From CAXBGS01 sp963975425 (lineage in GTDB: Bacteria; Planctomycetota; Planctomycetia; Pirellulales; Pirellulaceae): a stretch of 64,000 bases of DNA. Position 1 is the stretch's first letter. Every line of letters starts with the position of its first letter. Under the pieces are notes generated by a model. It worked only from the letters and a program-made list of their open reading frames with translations, ran no database searches and was not told the origin of the DNA. The DNA lies in assembly GCA_963975425.1 (NCBI GenBank), contig CAXBGS010000004.1, positions 372,001 through 436,000 of the forward strand. The letters run 5' to 3'. Made by a program: the position numbers and the translations under genes. Positions 1 through 9,281 of this stretch are shown one piece after another.

Positions 1-3000
1 GCTGGTGGCTCTGGCGGCAACCCGAAACGCACCAGCGGTGGAGGCAATCCCGATGACCTGGCTGCAGCGCAAAGCCAAGCGTTGATCAATTTGCGAAGGG
101 TCTCTCATGATCGAATTAGGCAAGCATCGACCGCACTGCGCAATAAGGCACCCAATACAGCAGTCGCGCGAGCCAACAAAAACGTCGCGGACGTCGGCGA
201 CAACACGCCGACACAACCCAAGTCGCTGTGGGACCGAAACGGACAACCCACTCCGCCGCCACCCCGCACACTGGCGACCGAACCGCCCGTCACGTCACAG
301 TTCGGAAGGCCCGAACCCAGATCAAAGGGACAGATCGCGGCCGGTAAGGCGCGGCATCCCGATTCGCAAATCCGCAGCTTCCTGGAAGAAATTAAACAGA
401 TAACCGGCGTATCAAGAACGCAGGCGCTCGACGTCACCGCCAAGTTTGCGCGATTGAAACGGGCGGCGATCAGCCCGAATCTGCAAGAGAGCCTGAACAC
501 GCCTTTCTTCACGCGTGAACTGGCCGATTCGCTCAAGAAGTTGAAACTGACCGATAATGCACGTGCCAGCGCAAAAGATCTGCTTAGAAAAAGCCTTACG
601 CAGGACGAATTGGCCATCTTGATCAATTCGCGGCACGTACCCAAGACGGCAAAGCCGCCCATCGATTCGACACCGACTCTTCGCGCGGCCGCGCAAACTC
701 GAATTGCCGGCAACCAATCCTTCATTAAAAACGCAAAACGAAGTATCAGCCGGACAGAATTGCGAATCAATCGTCTGTTGATCGATGCATCCGACAAACT
801 GCCCGTCGCCGTTGTCCAACGAGCGATGAAGTTCGCAAAGTCGGGTAGCATCGATAGTGGCGGCTCGGTATTCCGTCGAATCAACGGACCGGAAGATGTG
901 CTGGGATTGCACTTGAGAAGTCTGCACGATTCGATTTCGAGTTTCAAGACTCGAATCCGCGATCTCAATCGTAAGATTGCTGATGATCAGCTGTTGATCC
1001 GTTCCCTCGACACAAAAATCCCACGCGATCAATTAAGAAGACTGGATTTTGATCGTCTATCAAAGAAGATCGCCGAACAGAACCGAGTCCGCCGTGTGCA
1101 AAAAGAACTGGCCGACAAATATGGGGAACATCCAGCAGATGTGCTTGGAAGTTCGGCACTGGACACGGTGCAAGCTGTTCAACAGGGTGGAATCAAACTG
1201 GGCAACTTTTCTGACGGCGCACCGACCAGTGTTGTCAAAGCCGCCAGCGGAAAATTCAATGATGCTCCGGTCACGCCACTGGATGCCGCCACTTCGGCCG
1301 ACTTCAACAAACTGTTCGGACTTCCCGGTGCTGACGGGAATGTCTATCCGGCCCTCCTGCGATCCGACATCGATTCGGTGACCTGGACGGAAGAATCTTC
1401 CGATGCACCACAAGTCCTGATCGACTTAGACGAATATGCATCCGAAGCGTTCACAGCATTCTCGGGCATCCTGCTGCCATGGCAACGAACCGAACTGCTC
1501 GATTCGATCGACTTTGTTTGGAAGGATCTGCCCGGCGGACAGCTTGGACACGGTTTATGGCTGCCGAGCGACGACGGAAAATGGCGATTCGAAATCGCAG
1601 TCGATATCGATGCCGACGGCCATGGCTGGTTCGTTGACTCGTCGCCGTGGGAGGACTCGGAATTTGACATTTCCACACAGTCGCCATCCAAGTTTGACTT
1701 ATTGACGGTGCTGCGTCACGAACTGGGACACGCCATCGGCTTCGGCAGCATCTATGAAGCATTTGCCGACAGAGTCGATATCGATTCCAACGGACGTAAG
1801 TGGTACGTCATTGATGACAAACGGATCGCACTGGATGAGTCGGGCAATGAATTGAGCCCGACCGATTATCCCGACCAACTGATGTCTGCGACGTTATCGC
1901 AAGGCGTTCGGAAAGAGGTTGGCGAAATCGACCAATTGATTCTTCAAGATTTTATTCGCTCTGGTGGGACCACAAGTCGGGACACAACATCGTTGGCCTT
2001 CCTGCATAACGATACTCACCTAGGTAACCATGGCGGTTTCGTATTGCTGGCTTCCAACGAGATTGGTGCCTTGCAAACCGGGCCACCGACTGGCTTGTCG
2101 AACTCCGACTTCGCGACAGCCGATCCCAACAATACCGACTTTGTCTGGAGAACAATCGGCGATGTCTCGGTGGCCGAGGGCACCGCCACGATCAGCGAAG
2201 ATGTGGGCATGATCAGCGATCTGTCGCAAACGTTTGTTGTTCCCGATGGAATCAACACAATCACGTTCACACTGGGTGGACTGAACTTGGATGTTGGTGC
2301 TGGCGTTCATCCTCCGGAAGCCTTCGAGGTCGCGCTGCTGGACGCGAACTCGACCGTCTCGCTGCTTGACGAAATGCAAGGAATCGCTGGTGGCGACGCA
2401 CTACTGAATGTCGGTGCGGATGGACAAGTTCACTTCGCCGATTCGGTGCGTGTCGAAGGGGTTCCCGACAGCGGCGAAGCGGTCGACTTGGCCACCGCAA
2501 CGATCGATGTAACCGTACCGATCCCGGCCGAGATGAACGGAAAAGCGGCGACGCTGTACTTCGACTTGATCGGTTTCGGGGCCGACGACAGCAGCGTCAG
2601 TGTCAGCAACATCCAATTCAGCACGCAAGGACTCGGGTGGCAAAACCCGGTCGATCGCTACGATGCGAACGACAAGGACGGCATTACCATCGCCGACGCT
2701 CTGGTAATCATCAATGAACTGCATCGCGGCAGCGTTCACGACCCGGCGACTGGCGAACTGCCCGAGATCACCGATACTGTTGGCCCGCCGCCGTTCTATG
2801 ACGTCAACGGCGACGGCCGATTGACCGCCATCGATGCGATCCAGGTCATCAACAAGCTGTATCGCGACAACCAGGGCTCCGGCGGTGAACTGCCGGATTC
2901 ATGGCAGAACGTCGCGCTACCGACCGATGTCGACGCCAACGGGCTGACGCAAACGAGCGATGCGTTCGCGATCATCAACGAACTGAAGAGCGCTCGGGTT

Positions 3001-3192
3001 CACGATCCATTGACCGGAAAGCTGCCTCCGATCACCGAGGACGTTCGCCCGGCACCCTACTTTGACGTGACCGGAGACGGCAACTTGACCGCGATCGACG
3101 CCATTCGCGTGATCAACGAAATCAGCCGTCCAAGACAATCAGAACCCGAATCGAATGATCAAGCGCTAATGGACTTTTTCAAAGACTTTTAG
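1..3192 (+). CDS. Secreted matrixin-like zinc metalloprotease with dockerin repeats (5' end cut by window)
   Basis: The reading frame is open from base 1, so the true start lies upstream; the first in-window candidate start (TTG at 82) is not convincing. The N-terminal ~380 residues are charged, helical and not recognised. A zinc-protease motif HELGHAIGF lies near residue 573 of the visible frame, in a domain resembling matrixin-type (metzincin) peptidases. The C-terminus holds two pairs of calcium-binding dockerin-like segments (for example DVNGDGRLTAIDAIQVIN and DVTGDGNLTAIDAIRVIN). A similar large metalloprotease follows downstream. The role is inferred to be extracellular proteolysis, with dockerin segments for anchoring or calcium-dependent folding. 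Substrate unknown. Confidence 0.8.
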   Translation, partial: AGGSGGNPKRTSGGGNPDDLAAAQSQALINLRRVSHDRIRQASTALRNKAPNTAVARANKNVADVGDNTPTQPKSLWDRNGQPTPPPPRTLATEPPVTSQFGRPEPRSKGQIAAGKARHPDSQIRSFLEEIKQITGVSRTQALDVTAKFARLKRAAISPNLQESLNTPFFTRELADSLKKLKLTDNARASAKDLLRKSLTQDELAILINSRHVPKTAKPPIDSTPTLRAAAQTRIAGNQSFIKNAKRSISRTELRINRLLIDASDKLPVAVVQRAMKFAKSGSIDSGGSVFRRINGPEDVLGLHLRSLHDSISSFKTRIRDLNRKIADDQLLIRSLDTKIPRDQLRRLDFDRLSKKIAEQNRVRRVQKELADKYGEHPADVLGSSALDTVQAVQQGGIKLGNFSDGAPTSVVKAASGKFNDAPVTPLDAATSADFNKLFGLPGADGNVYPALLRSDIDSVTWTEESSDAPQVLIDLDEYASEAFTAFSGILLPWQRTELLDSIDFVWKDLPGGQLGHGLWLPSDDGKWRFEIAVDIDADGHGWFVDSSPWEDSEFDISTQSPSKFDLLTVLRHELGHAIGFGSIYEAFADRVDIDSNGRKWYVIDDKRIALDESGNELSPTDYPDQLMSATLSQGVRKEVGEIDQLILQDFIRSGGTTSRDTTSLAFLHNDTHLGNHGGFVLLASNEIGALQTGPPTGLSNSDFATADPNNTDFVWRTIGDVSVAEGTATISEDVGMISDLSQTFVVPDGINTITFTLGGLNLDVGAGVHPPEAFEVALLDANSTVSLLDEMQGIAGGDALLNVGADGQVHFADSVRVEGVPDSGEAVDLATATIDVTVPIPAEMNGKAATLYFDLIGFGADDSSVSVSNIQFSTQGLGWQNPVDRYDANDKDGITIADALVIINELHRGSVHDPATGELPEITDTVGPPPFYDVNGDGRLTAIDAIQVINKLYRDNQGSGGELPDSWQNVALPTDVDANGLTQTSDAFAIINELKSARVHDPLTGKLPPITEDVRPAPYFDVTGDGNLTAIDAIRVINEISRPRQSEPESNDQALMDFFKDF

Positions 3193-3685
3193 CGTTCACC
3201 CTGCCGAATCTGCGGGCGACACACAGTTTCGAATACGCATCGAGGCGACGGGGTTAAAAACAGATCTCGACGTTCCGTCGGACGATCGCGTTGATCAACA
3301 CGTCCATACAGCTCGTTTAGGGTTTCATTGATTTGCACCGTAACGACGAATTCCAGATGCAAAGCGTTACAAATCACGATTGATAGATCGCTTTTTAAAT
3401 AATCATGCCTAATTTCTGAGCTGTTTCGGCGACCAGACGCGAAACAACGTAGGTTTTAGTTGGGCTGGATTGCTTCTTGAACGGACAAATCCACCGATAA
3501 AGAGAGTGGAAAACCCCGTCAAATCAGGGGGCAGATGCGAGAAATAGTTTTTCGTTCCCTTCGCTCAGATGCGTTGCAAAAATCCGTTAGAATCACGGCC
3601 CTAATACAACTCTACTCTCGGGCGGCGGTTTGTGACGGGCACAATCCAAGGCGGGAAAAGTGTTCACTCCTATCAGGGCAATCGT
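3193..3685. other. Intergenic region between the two metalloprotease genes
   Basis: About 490 bases without a supportable gene. There is an AT-rich patch near 3385-3420 that could hold a promoter for the downstream gene, but I cannot define -35/-10 boxes with confidence. No RNA gene or clear terminator hairpin was seen. Confidence 0.4.
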
Positions 3686-6600
3686 ATGTCATTGTTCAAC
3701 GTTCGACGCAATCGCCAGCGAAATATTCGAACCCAGCGCGGTCGACATCAGGTCGAACGCCGCAGCGACAGCAGACGCGACGTCGCCTACACATGTTTGC
3801 GATTGCAGCAACTGGAAGACCGCCGATTGCTGGCCGTGATTGGCAACAATCTTTCCTCCGGCAGCGAGCTTCGCAACTATCGCGTCGCGATTGCTGCCAC
3901 CGCCGAGTACACGGCATTTCATGGCAGCCAGGCGGCAGCCTATGCAGAGATTCAGAACTTTGTTAGCGATCTGAACGCAATCTTTGAACCAGAACTTGCA
4001 ATCCACTTTGATTTGGTTTCTGGCACCAACACTGTGTTCACCGACGCGGGAAGCGACGGATACAGCAACGGTAATATCAGTGCGATGATAAACGAGAACA
4101 CGGCTCGCTTGGACGCGGTCGTCGGCAGCAGCAATTATGACGTCGGTCACGTCTTCGGAACACTGATCGGCGCTGGCGGTTCCGGCTTGGCAGGCCTGGG
4201 CGTGGTGGGCGGTGGGGGAAAAGGACGTGGTGCGTCGATCTCATCCAACCCGATCGGAAGTTCCTTTACAAGTTTGGCGGCGCATGAATTTGGTCACCAA
4301 TTCGGTGCCGAACACACGTTCAACTCGACCGTCGGATCTTGCTCTGGCAATCGCGAATCGACCAACGCGTACGAGCCTGCCAGCGGTTCGACGTTAATGG
4401 GATACGCAGGCATTTGCGGTGCCGATAATCTGCAGGCTGACGGAAGCAACCTGTTTCATTCGGCAAGTTTTGAAGAAATCGCAACGTTGATATCTTCGGC
4501 GCCTGCACTGCCCAATTCGGTGACGACATTATCCAATGCGGTGCCGACGGTCAGCGGCGGAGCTGACTTTACAATTCCGGCCGGAACCCCCTTTGAACTA
4601 ATCGCATCGGGGTCGGACGCGGACGCCTCGGATGATCTAACCTATTCTTGGGAACAACTCGATTTAGGTCCATCACAGAGCCTGCCACTTTCGGGCAACG
4701 TGGCGGGACCGTTGTTCCGAACATACGATCCGGTTGACTCCACGAATCGAGTCTTTCCGAATTTGCCAGACTTACTGGCCAACGTCGACACCGCGGTCAT
4801 CGGCGAAGTGTTACCGACGACGGCGCGCGATATGAATTTTCGCGTTACCGTTCGCGATGGCAACGGCGGGATCAATTCCGACGACGTGCTGGTCTCCGTT
4901 GTCAACACCCCGGCTGCATTTGAGGTTCTATCACCCAATACCGCCACGACCTGGAGCGGTGGATCCTCGCAAACGGTGACTTGGAACGAAGCGGGCACCA
5001 GTGGCGGTGCGATCGGTACGACGGATGTGGACATCACACTGTCGACCGATGGCGGCATGACTTATCCGTTCACGCTTGCCACGACCGCCAACAATGGTTC
5101 GTATACGTTTGATGTTCCGAATATTGACACAACCGAAGCGAGGATTCGTGTTCAGGGAAGCGGTAATATTTTCTTTGATGTTTCGGATGAGAATTTCAGC
5201 ATCACGTCGAATCCTGCGTTGCCGGGACTAACCTTTGCGGAAACCGACGGAGATACGCGTCCGGTCGAAGGCGGGGCCGACGATTCTTATACGGTTTCGC
5301 TGAATACAGAACCATCTGGAACCGTCAGCATCCAGTTCGATGCTGATCCTCAAACCTTGATCAGCGTTGATGGCTCCGCATTCGCATCAAGCGTGACAGC
5401 GGACTTTTCATCGATGTCGCCCAAGACGGTTCTGGTTCGTGCGGTTGACGATGCGGTGATTGAGGGACCGCATCTCAGTACGATCATGCATTCGGTGACG
5501 GCCAGCACGAGCGCCACCTACTCAGTAGGAATGGCACTGAACAATGTTGTCGCTTCGGTTTATGACAATGAGGACCCACCATTAATCGGCGTCGACTTGA
5601 ACCTGAACGGTGACACGACAGCGCCATCGAATTGGACGTCCTTTACCATGCCGGCGACCTTCAGTCCACAAACCATTTCCAATCTAACTCGCGACGATGG
5701 TTTGGCGACACCATTTGATGTCACGTTCCAGTTCCAACCCGGCGTTTCCAATCTGGGTTCGTCATCAGGATCGATCAGTACAGGAACGTTGCCACAGCAT
5801 ACCCCCGTGCTGAACGACGTCGCAGGTGCAAACCAAGCGAATGGTCCTCTCAAGATCACATGGAGCGATCTGACGCCGGGGGCCGACTATGGAGTCTATC
5901 TATTCGGACTGGACGGCTTTGGCGGCGGCGACGGACAAGATGTCACGATCACCGGCGATGGAATCCCATTCGGCTTTACGCAAGCGCTCAGCGGCACTCA
6001 GTTGTTCGTCAACGATGCCACCGGTACCAGTACCCAGTCGATCATCGATAGCGAGATCGCCGTGACGGCAGATCCGAGCGGCGAAATCGAAATCTTGGTC
6101 ACGCCGAATTCAACATCCGGTTTCTATTCCATTGCGGGCACCGCAATTCGCGGGATTCCGGAACCGGTGATCCTTAGCCCAGAAATTGATGTACTGGGTA
6201 ACGCGATGTCGATCAACGATGGAGACAGCACACCTGACATTGCAGACGACACGCAATTTGGCAGCGTCGATGCTGGCACGGGTTCGGTGACCAAGACCTA
6301 CACCATCGACAATACAGCGGGGACCGGACCGTTAAATGTCTCGGCAATCTCGATTGTCGGGTCGTCAGATTTCAGCACACCCACGTTCTCGCCAACCGTT
6401 GTCGCCGCGGGATCGTCAATCACATTCGACGTTACCTACGCCCCTTCGGACGTTGGAACAGACGACGCGGTAGTTCAAATCACAAATGATGATGCCGACG
6501 AATCCCTTTACGACTTTGCGATCGAGGGAACGGGTCAAGCGATCGTGCTTCCGCCAAGCGTTGATAGCGTCCTGATTAATGGCAACACCGATGTGCAGCG

Positions 6601-7129
6601 ATCGGCCATCACATCGATCGTGATCACATTTGATTCGCTGGTTGATGTTCCTGACAATGCGTTTTCCATCACGAACCTGGGAATTCCGTTTCAGACATCC
6701 AGTACGCCGGTTACAGGCTTGATTGTCGACACCGTCGACGGCGCCACACAAACGGTCACGACGATCACGTTTGGTACAGGTGACAGCGTGGTTGACCGAA
6801 CTATCGGCGCAAACACACTGGACGATGGAAATTATCGACTGGATATTGTGGGTGCACTGGTAACGGCCGAGGGTGGCGGACCGGCCATGGCAAGTGACTA
6901 CGATTTCGGCGCTGACTTAGCCGATGATTTCTTCCGTCTCTATGGTGACACGAGCGGCGACGGCGCAACGAACTTTACCGACTTTGCAAATGGCTTCCTG
7001 CCCGCATTTGCTACATCCACCGGTGACGCAAGTTACCGTGATGAACTTGACGCGACGGGCGACGGCAATGTGAACTTCACCGACTTTTCGAACGGCTTCT
7101 TGCCCAACTTTGCGACCGGCCGAAATTAG
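3686..7129 (+). CDS. Secreted reprolysin-like (M12B-type) metalloprotease, multidomain, dockerin-like tail
   Basis: The N-terminus is Arg-rich and carries the planctomycete extracellular-protein motif LEDRRLLAV, so the product is expected to be exported. The zinc site HEFGHQFGAEH (first His about residue 200) matches the HExxHxxGxxH motif of metzincins of the reprolysin type. It is followed by PKD/cadherin-like beta domains, a Calx-beta-like stretch, a choice-of-anchor-D-like domain (around residues 830-950) and a C-terminal pair of dockerin-like segments with TSGDG and ATGDG loops. I chose the ATG at 3686; an in-frame GTG at 3632 would add 18 residues. Likely an extracellular protease; substrate unknown. 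Confidence 0.85.
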   Translation: MSLFNVRRNRQRNIRTQRGRHQVERRSDSRRDVAYTCLRLQQLEDRRLLAVIGNNLSSGSELRNYRVAIAATAEYTAFHGSQAAAYAEIQNFVSDLNAIFEPELAIHFDLVSGTNTVFTDAGSDGYSNGNISAMINENTARLDAVVGSSNYDVGHVFGTLIGAGGSGLAGLGVVGGGGKGRGASISSNPIGSSFTSLAAHEFGHQFGAEHTFNSTVGSCSGNRESTNAYEPASGSTLMGYAGICGADNLQADGSNLFHSASFEEIATLISSAPALPNSVTTLSNAVPTVSGGADFTIPAGTPFELIASGSDADASDDLTYSWEQLDLGPSQSLPLSGNVAGPLFRTYDPVDSTNRVFPNLPDLLANVDTAVIGEVLPTTARDMNFRVTVRDGNGGINSDDVLVSVVNTPAAFEVLSPNTATTWSGGSSQTVTWNEAGTSGGAIGTTDVDITLSTDGGMTYPFTLATTANNGSYTFDVPNIDTTEARIRVQGSGNIFFDVSDENFSITSNPALPGLTFAETDGDTRPVEGGADDSYTVSLNTEPSGTVSIQFDADPQTLISVDGSAFASSVTADFSSMSPKTVLVRAVDDAVIEGPHLSTIMHSVTASTSATYSVGMALNNVVASVYDNEDPPLIGVDLNLNGDTTAPSNWTSFTMPATFSPQTISNLTRDDGLATPFDVTFQFQPGVSNLGSSSGSISTGTLPQHTPVLNDVAGANQANGPLKITWSDLTPGADYGVYLFGLDGFGGGDGQDVTITGDGIPFGFTQALSGTQLFVNDATGTSTQSIIDSEIAVTADPSGEIEILVTPNSTSGFYSIAGTAIRGIPEPVILSPEIDVLGNAMSINDGDSTPDIADDTQFGSVDAGTGSVTKTYTIDNTAGTGPLNVSAISIVGSSDFSTPTFSPTVVAAGSSITFDVTYAPSDVGTDDAVVQITNDDADESLYDFAIEGTGQAIVLPPSVDSVLINGNTDVQRSAITSIVITFDSLVDVPDNAFSITNLGIPFQTSSTPVTGLIVDTVDGATQTVTTITFGTGDSVVDRTIGANTLDDGNYRLDIVGALVTAEGGGPAMASDYDFGADLADDFFRLYGDTSGDGATNFTDFANGFLPAFATSTGDASYRDELDATGDGNVNFTDFSNGFLPNFATGRN

Positions 7130-7204
7130 TGATCTCGGTGGCCATCGTTCCATTGTAATTTTGGATTGCGTGAGCGTGCCGATGAACCGAATACCGACCC
7201 TGAA

Positions 7205-8617
7205 TCAAGGGTCGATTCGTTTTGCGGTGTGACGTTGACCGTTTTGCAGCAATTCCAGTGACTCGGCTGTTCCGTTTTCGCCGGCTTGAAAGATCAGCGT
7301 GGCATCGACGGCGCGGTAATACCATTCGGTCGTGCTGCGCGGAAAAACTTGCAGTGTCGGCTGATCGGTCGCACCAACCATCAACTTTCCGTTTTCTTTA
7401 GAAACCGTGAGGATGAAAGCGGGGGCCAACTGGTATCGGCCGACATAGCTGTCCAAGACCGCTTCGTCGACATCGATTGGCGTTTCGAATTGACGTGGTG
7501 TCACGGCAGAGCCGGCAAGCATCAGGATTATGTCGCGAGCAAGTTGATCGACTTTCATTGCCGCAGTGTTCGTCAAAAGCACCACCGCGATCCGGAGCTT
7601 TCGATTGATAATCACCATGCTATGAAAGCCGCCGGTTTGTCCGTTGTGCCAGTGGGACAAACCGTCTTGCGAAAAATGCCACCCCAACCCCATGACCGGA
7701 TTTCCATCGACGTGCTTTTGCCACGCCAGCTGGATTGCTTGCCCGGTCGTATTGTCCGGGGGATCGATCTGTGCACGTGCAAAGCTAAGCATATCCGACA
7801 TCGTGCTGCGAATGCCTCCTGCACCAGGCATGTCCGCAAACGTCCACGGGGAAGCTTCGACCGCAACGGAAGAATAAGGCGTCGCATAGCGATTTCGAAT
7901 GTCATCACGCAAAACGATATGTGTGTCGTTCATCGCCAAGGGTCGGGTGATCCGATCACGAAGCAACGTTTCGTAATCCAGCCCCTGTTTCAATCCCAGC
8001 AGGTGCCCCAACAACGAAAATCCCAAGTTGGAATATTCCGATTCGGCACCCGGTGCGCGGCGCAGCTGATGACCGGATAAGAACTGATAGGCTAATGCTG
8101 ATGTGTAGTCGTGATACGGATCATCGCTATGCAAGCTGGGCATGTTCGCAGCCAACCGCGGCAACCCGCTGCGGTGCGTCGCTAGATCCAACAACGTTAT
8201 TGGCCGTTCGGGCCATGCGGGAAAGCTGACACCGGCCGACGCCAATTCGCCGACAGGTTGATCCAGTCGAACCAGGCCGCGTTGCACCGCGTCGGCTAGC
8301 AAGATGCCTGTAAACACTTTCGAAATCGAACCAATTTCGTAAACCGTTTGATCACTGGGCGTTTCCCCACCGATGCGAGTTTCACCAAGGTGGATCGTGG
8401 CCGAAAATCCTTCCTTGATAATTCCTAGCGAGAGTCCGACGACCACCTTGGATTCAACATAGGGGTGGGCTAGCTCGGCGACCTGAGCGGATAGAGTTCC
8501 CGATTCTTTGCTGCCCTGAGCGATGACAGTATTGTCACCGCCTATGACCAGTCGAAACATCATGACCGCGGCCGTGGCTGCCCAAAGTGGACGGAACTGC
8601 TGCTTACTGGACACCAT
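7205..8617 (-). CDS. Serine hydrolase of the beta-lactamase class C / AmpC-like family
   Basis: A penicillin-recognising-fold serine hydrolase: SxxK motif SISK (Ser97 of the chosen frame), the YxN-type motif YSN, and HNGQTGG in place of the KTG box. An N-terminal hydrophobic stretch suggests export. A C-terminal ~100-residue beta domain follows the catalytic domain, as in many esterase or peptidase relatives. The ATG at 8617 is preferred over an upstream start at 8674 because a GAGAGG ribosome site lies 6 bases before it. It could be an esterase, D-aminopeptidase or beta-lactamase; the sequence does not decide. Confidence 0.85.
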   Translation of the reverse strand: MVSSKQQFRPLWAATAAVMMFRLVIGGDNTVIAQGSKESGTLSAQVAELAHPYVESKVVVGLSLGIIKEGFSATIHLGETRIGGETPSDQTVYEIGSISKVFTGILLADAVQRGLVRLDQPVGELASAGVSFPAWPERPITLLDLATHRSGLPRLAANMPSLHSDDPYHDYTSALAYQFLSGHQLRRAPGAESEYSNLGFSLLGHLLGLKQGLDYETLLRDRITRPLAMNDTHIVLRDDIRNRYATPYSSVAVEASPWTFADMPGAGGIRSTMSDMLSFARAQIDPPDNTTGQAIQLAWQKHVDGNPVMGLGWHFSQDGLSHWHNGQTGGFHSMVIINRKLRIAVVLLTNTAAMKVDQLARDIILMLAGSAVTPRQFETPIDVDEAVLDSYVGRYQLAPAFILTVSKENGKLMVGATDQPTLQVFPRSTTEWYYRAVDATLIFQAGENGTAESLELLQNGQRHTAKRIDP

Positions 8618-8808
8618 TTGCCACCTCTCTTTCGATCTCGACTCGATGCATCGACGATTCGTCGATTGTGCCATATTTCGCCATGCCTATCGTTTACTGT
8701 TCTCGCAGCTCAGGACTTAAGATAGCGCCCCATGGCCATTGTCGAGGGCAACCTTGCAAATGCCCCGGCCGTGTTGACGGCCAAGATGTCGACATAAATA
8801 CCAGCGGT

Positions 8809-9201
8809 TCAAATTTGCTGAGTCTGAACCGGCGTGCATATCTCGACGAGAAAACCGTTGATGTCGTTGACGTATGCAGTGGTCTGGCCCCAAGGCATTT
8901 CCTTTGCTTCCTGGACCAGCGTTGCGCCCGCATCGACGGCCCTCGATAGCGCGGCGGACACATCATCCGTCTCCAATGCAATTTCAAACACTGGCGCGGC
9001 TGGATCGGCGGGTGTCGAGTTCTTTCCTAATTGCCGCATCAACGAGTGTGCTGAGAAAGACAGTGTAGTCGTCCCGGTCGCGACTTCGCCATAGTCGCCG
9101 GATTCATGAATGAAAGATTTCTCGAGTCCGAAGGCACGACCGTAGAAATCGATCGTGGCAGCGACATCATTCACGTAAAGAATCGCATATCGAAACTTCA
9201 T
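8809..9201 (-). CDS. VOC (glyoxalase/bleomycin-resistance-like) family protein
   Basis: A 130-residue single-module VOC protein: it opens MKFRYAILYVNDVAATIDFY and has the second half-motif near the C-terminus (TAYVNDINGFLVEIC). Members are metal-dependent isomerases, dioxygenases or binding proteins acting on small molecules. The pattern FxxxLGLE is seen as AFGLEKSF. Cytoplasmic, no signal. The exact reaction cannot be read from sequence. It stands alone on the minus strand between the serine hydrolase and the beta-helix gene. Confidence 0.85.
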   Translation of the reverse strand: MKFRYAILYVNDVAATIDFYGRAFGLEKSFIHESGDYGEVATGTTTLSFSAHSLMRQLGKNSTPADPAAPVFEIALETDDVSAALSRAVDAGATLVQEAKEMPWGQTTAYVNDINGFLVEICTPVQTQQI

Positions 9202-9281
9202 GCTGGCTCATCCTGACTATCGAGTGACTGTAAATTTCGTCACCGCAATCTAACAGAACAAGATTCCGAACGTACCGCCTG

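Noticed and set aside
105..968. Open frame of 287 codons on the minus strand inside the first metalloprotease
   Set aside because: Composition is typical of a shadow frame; no domain found.
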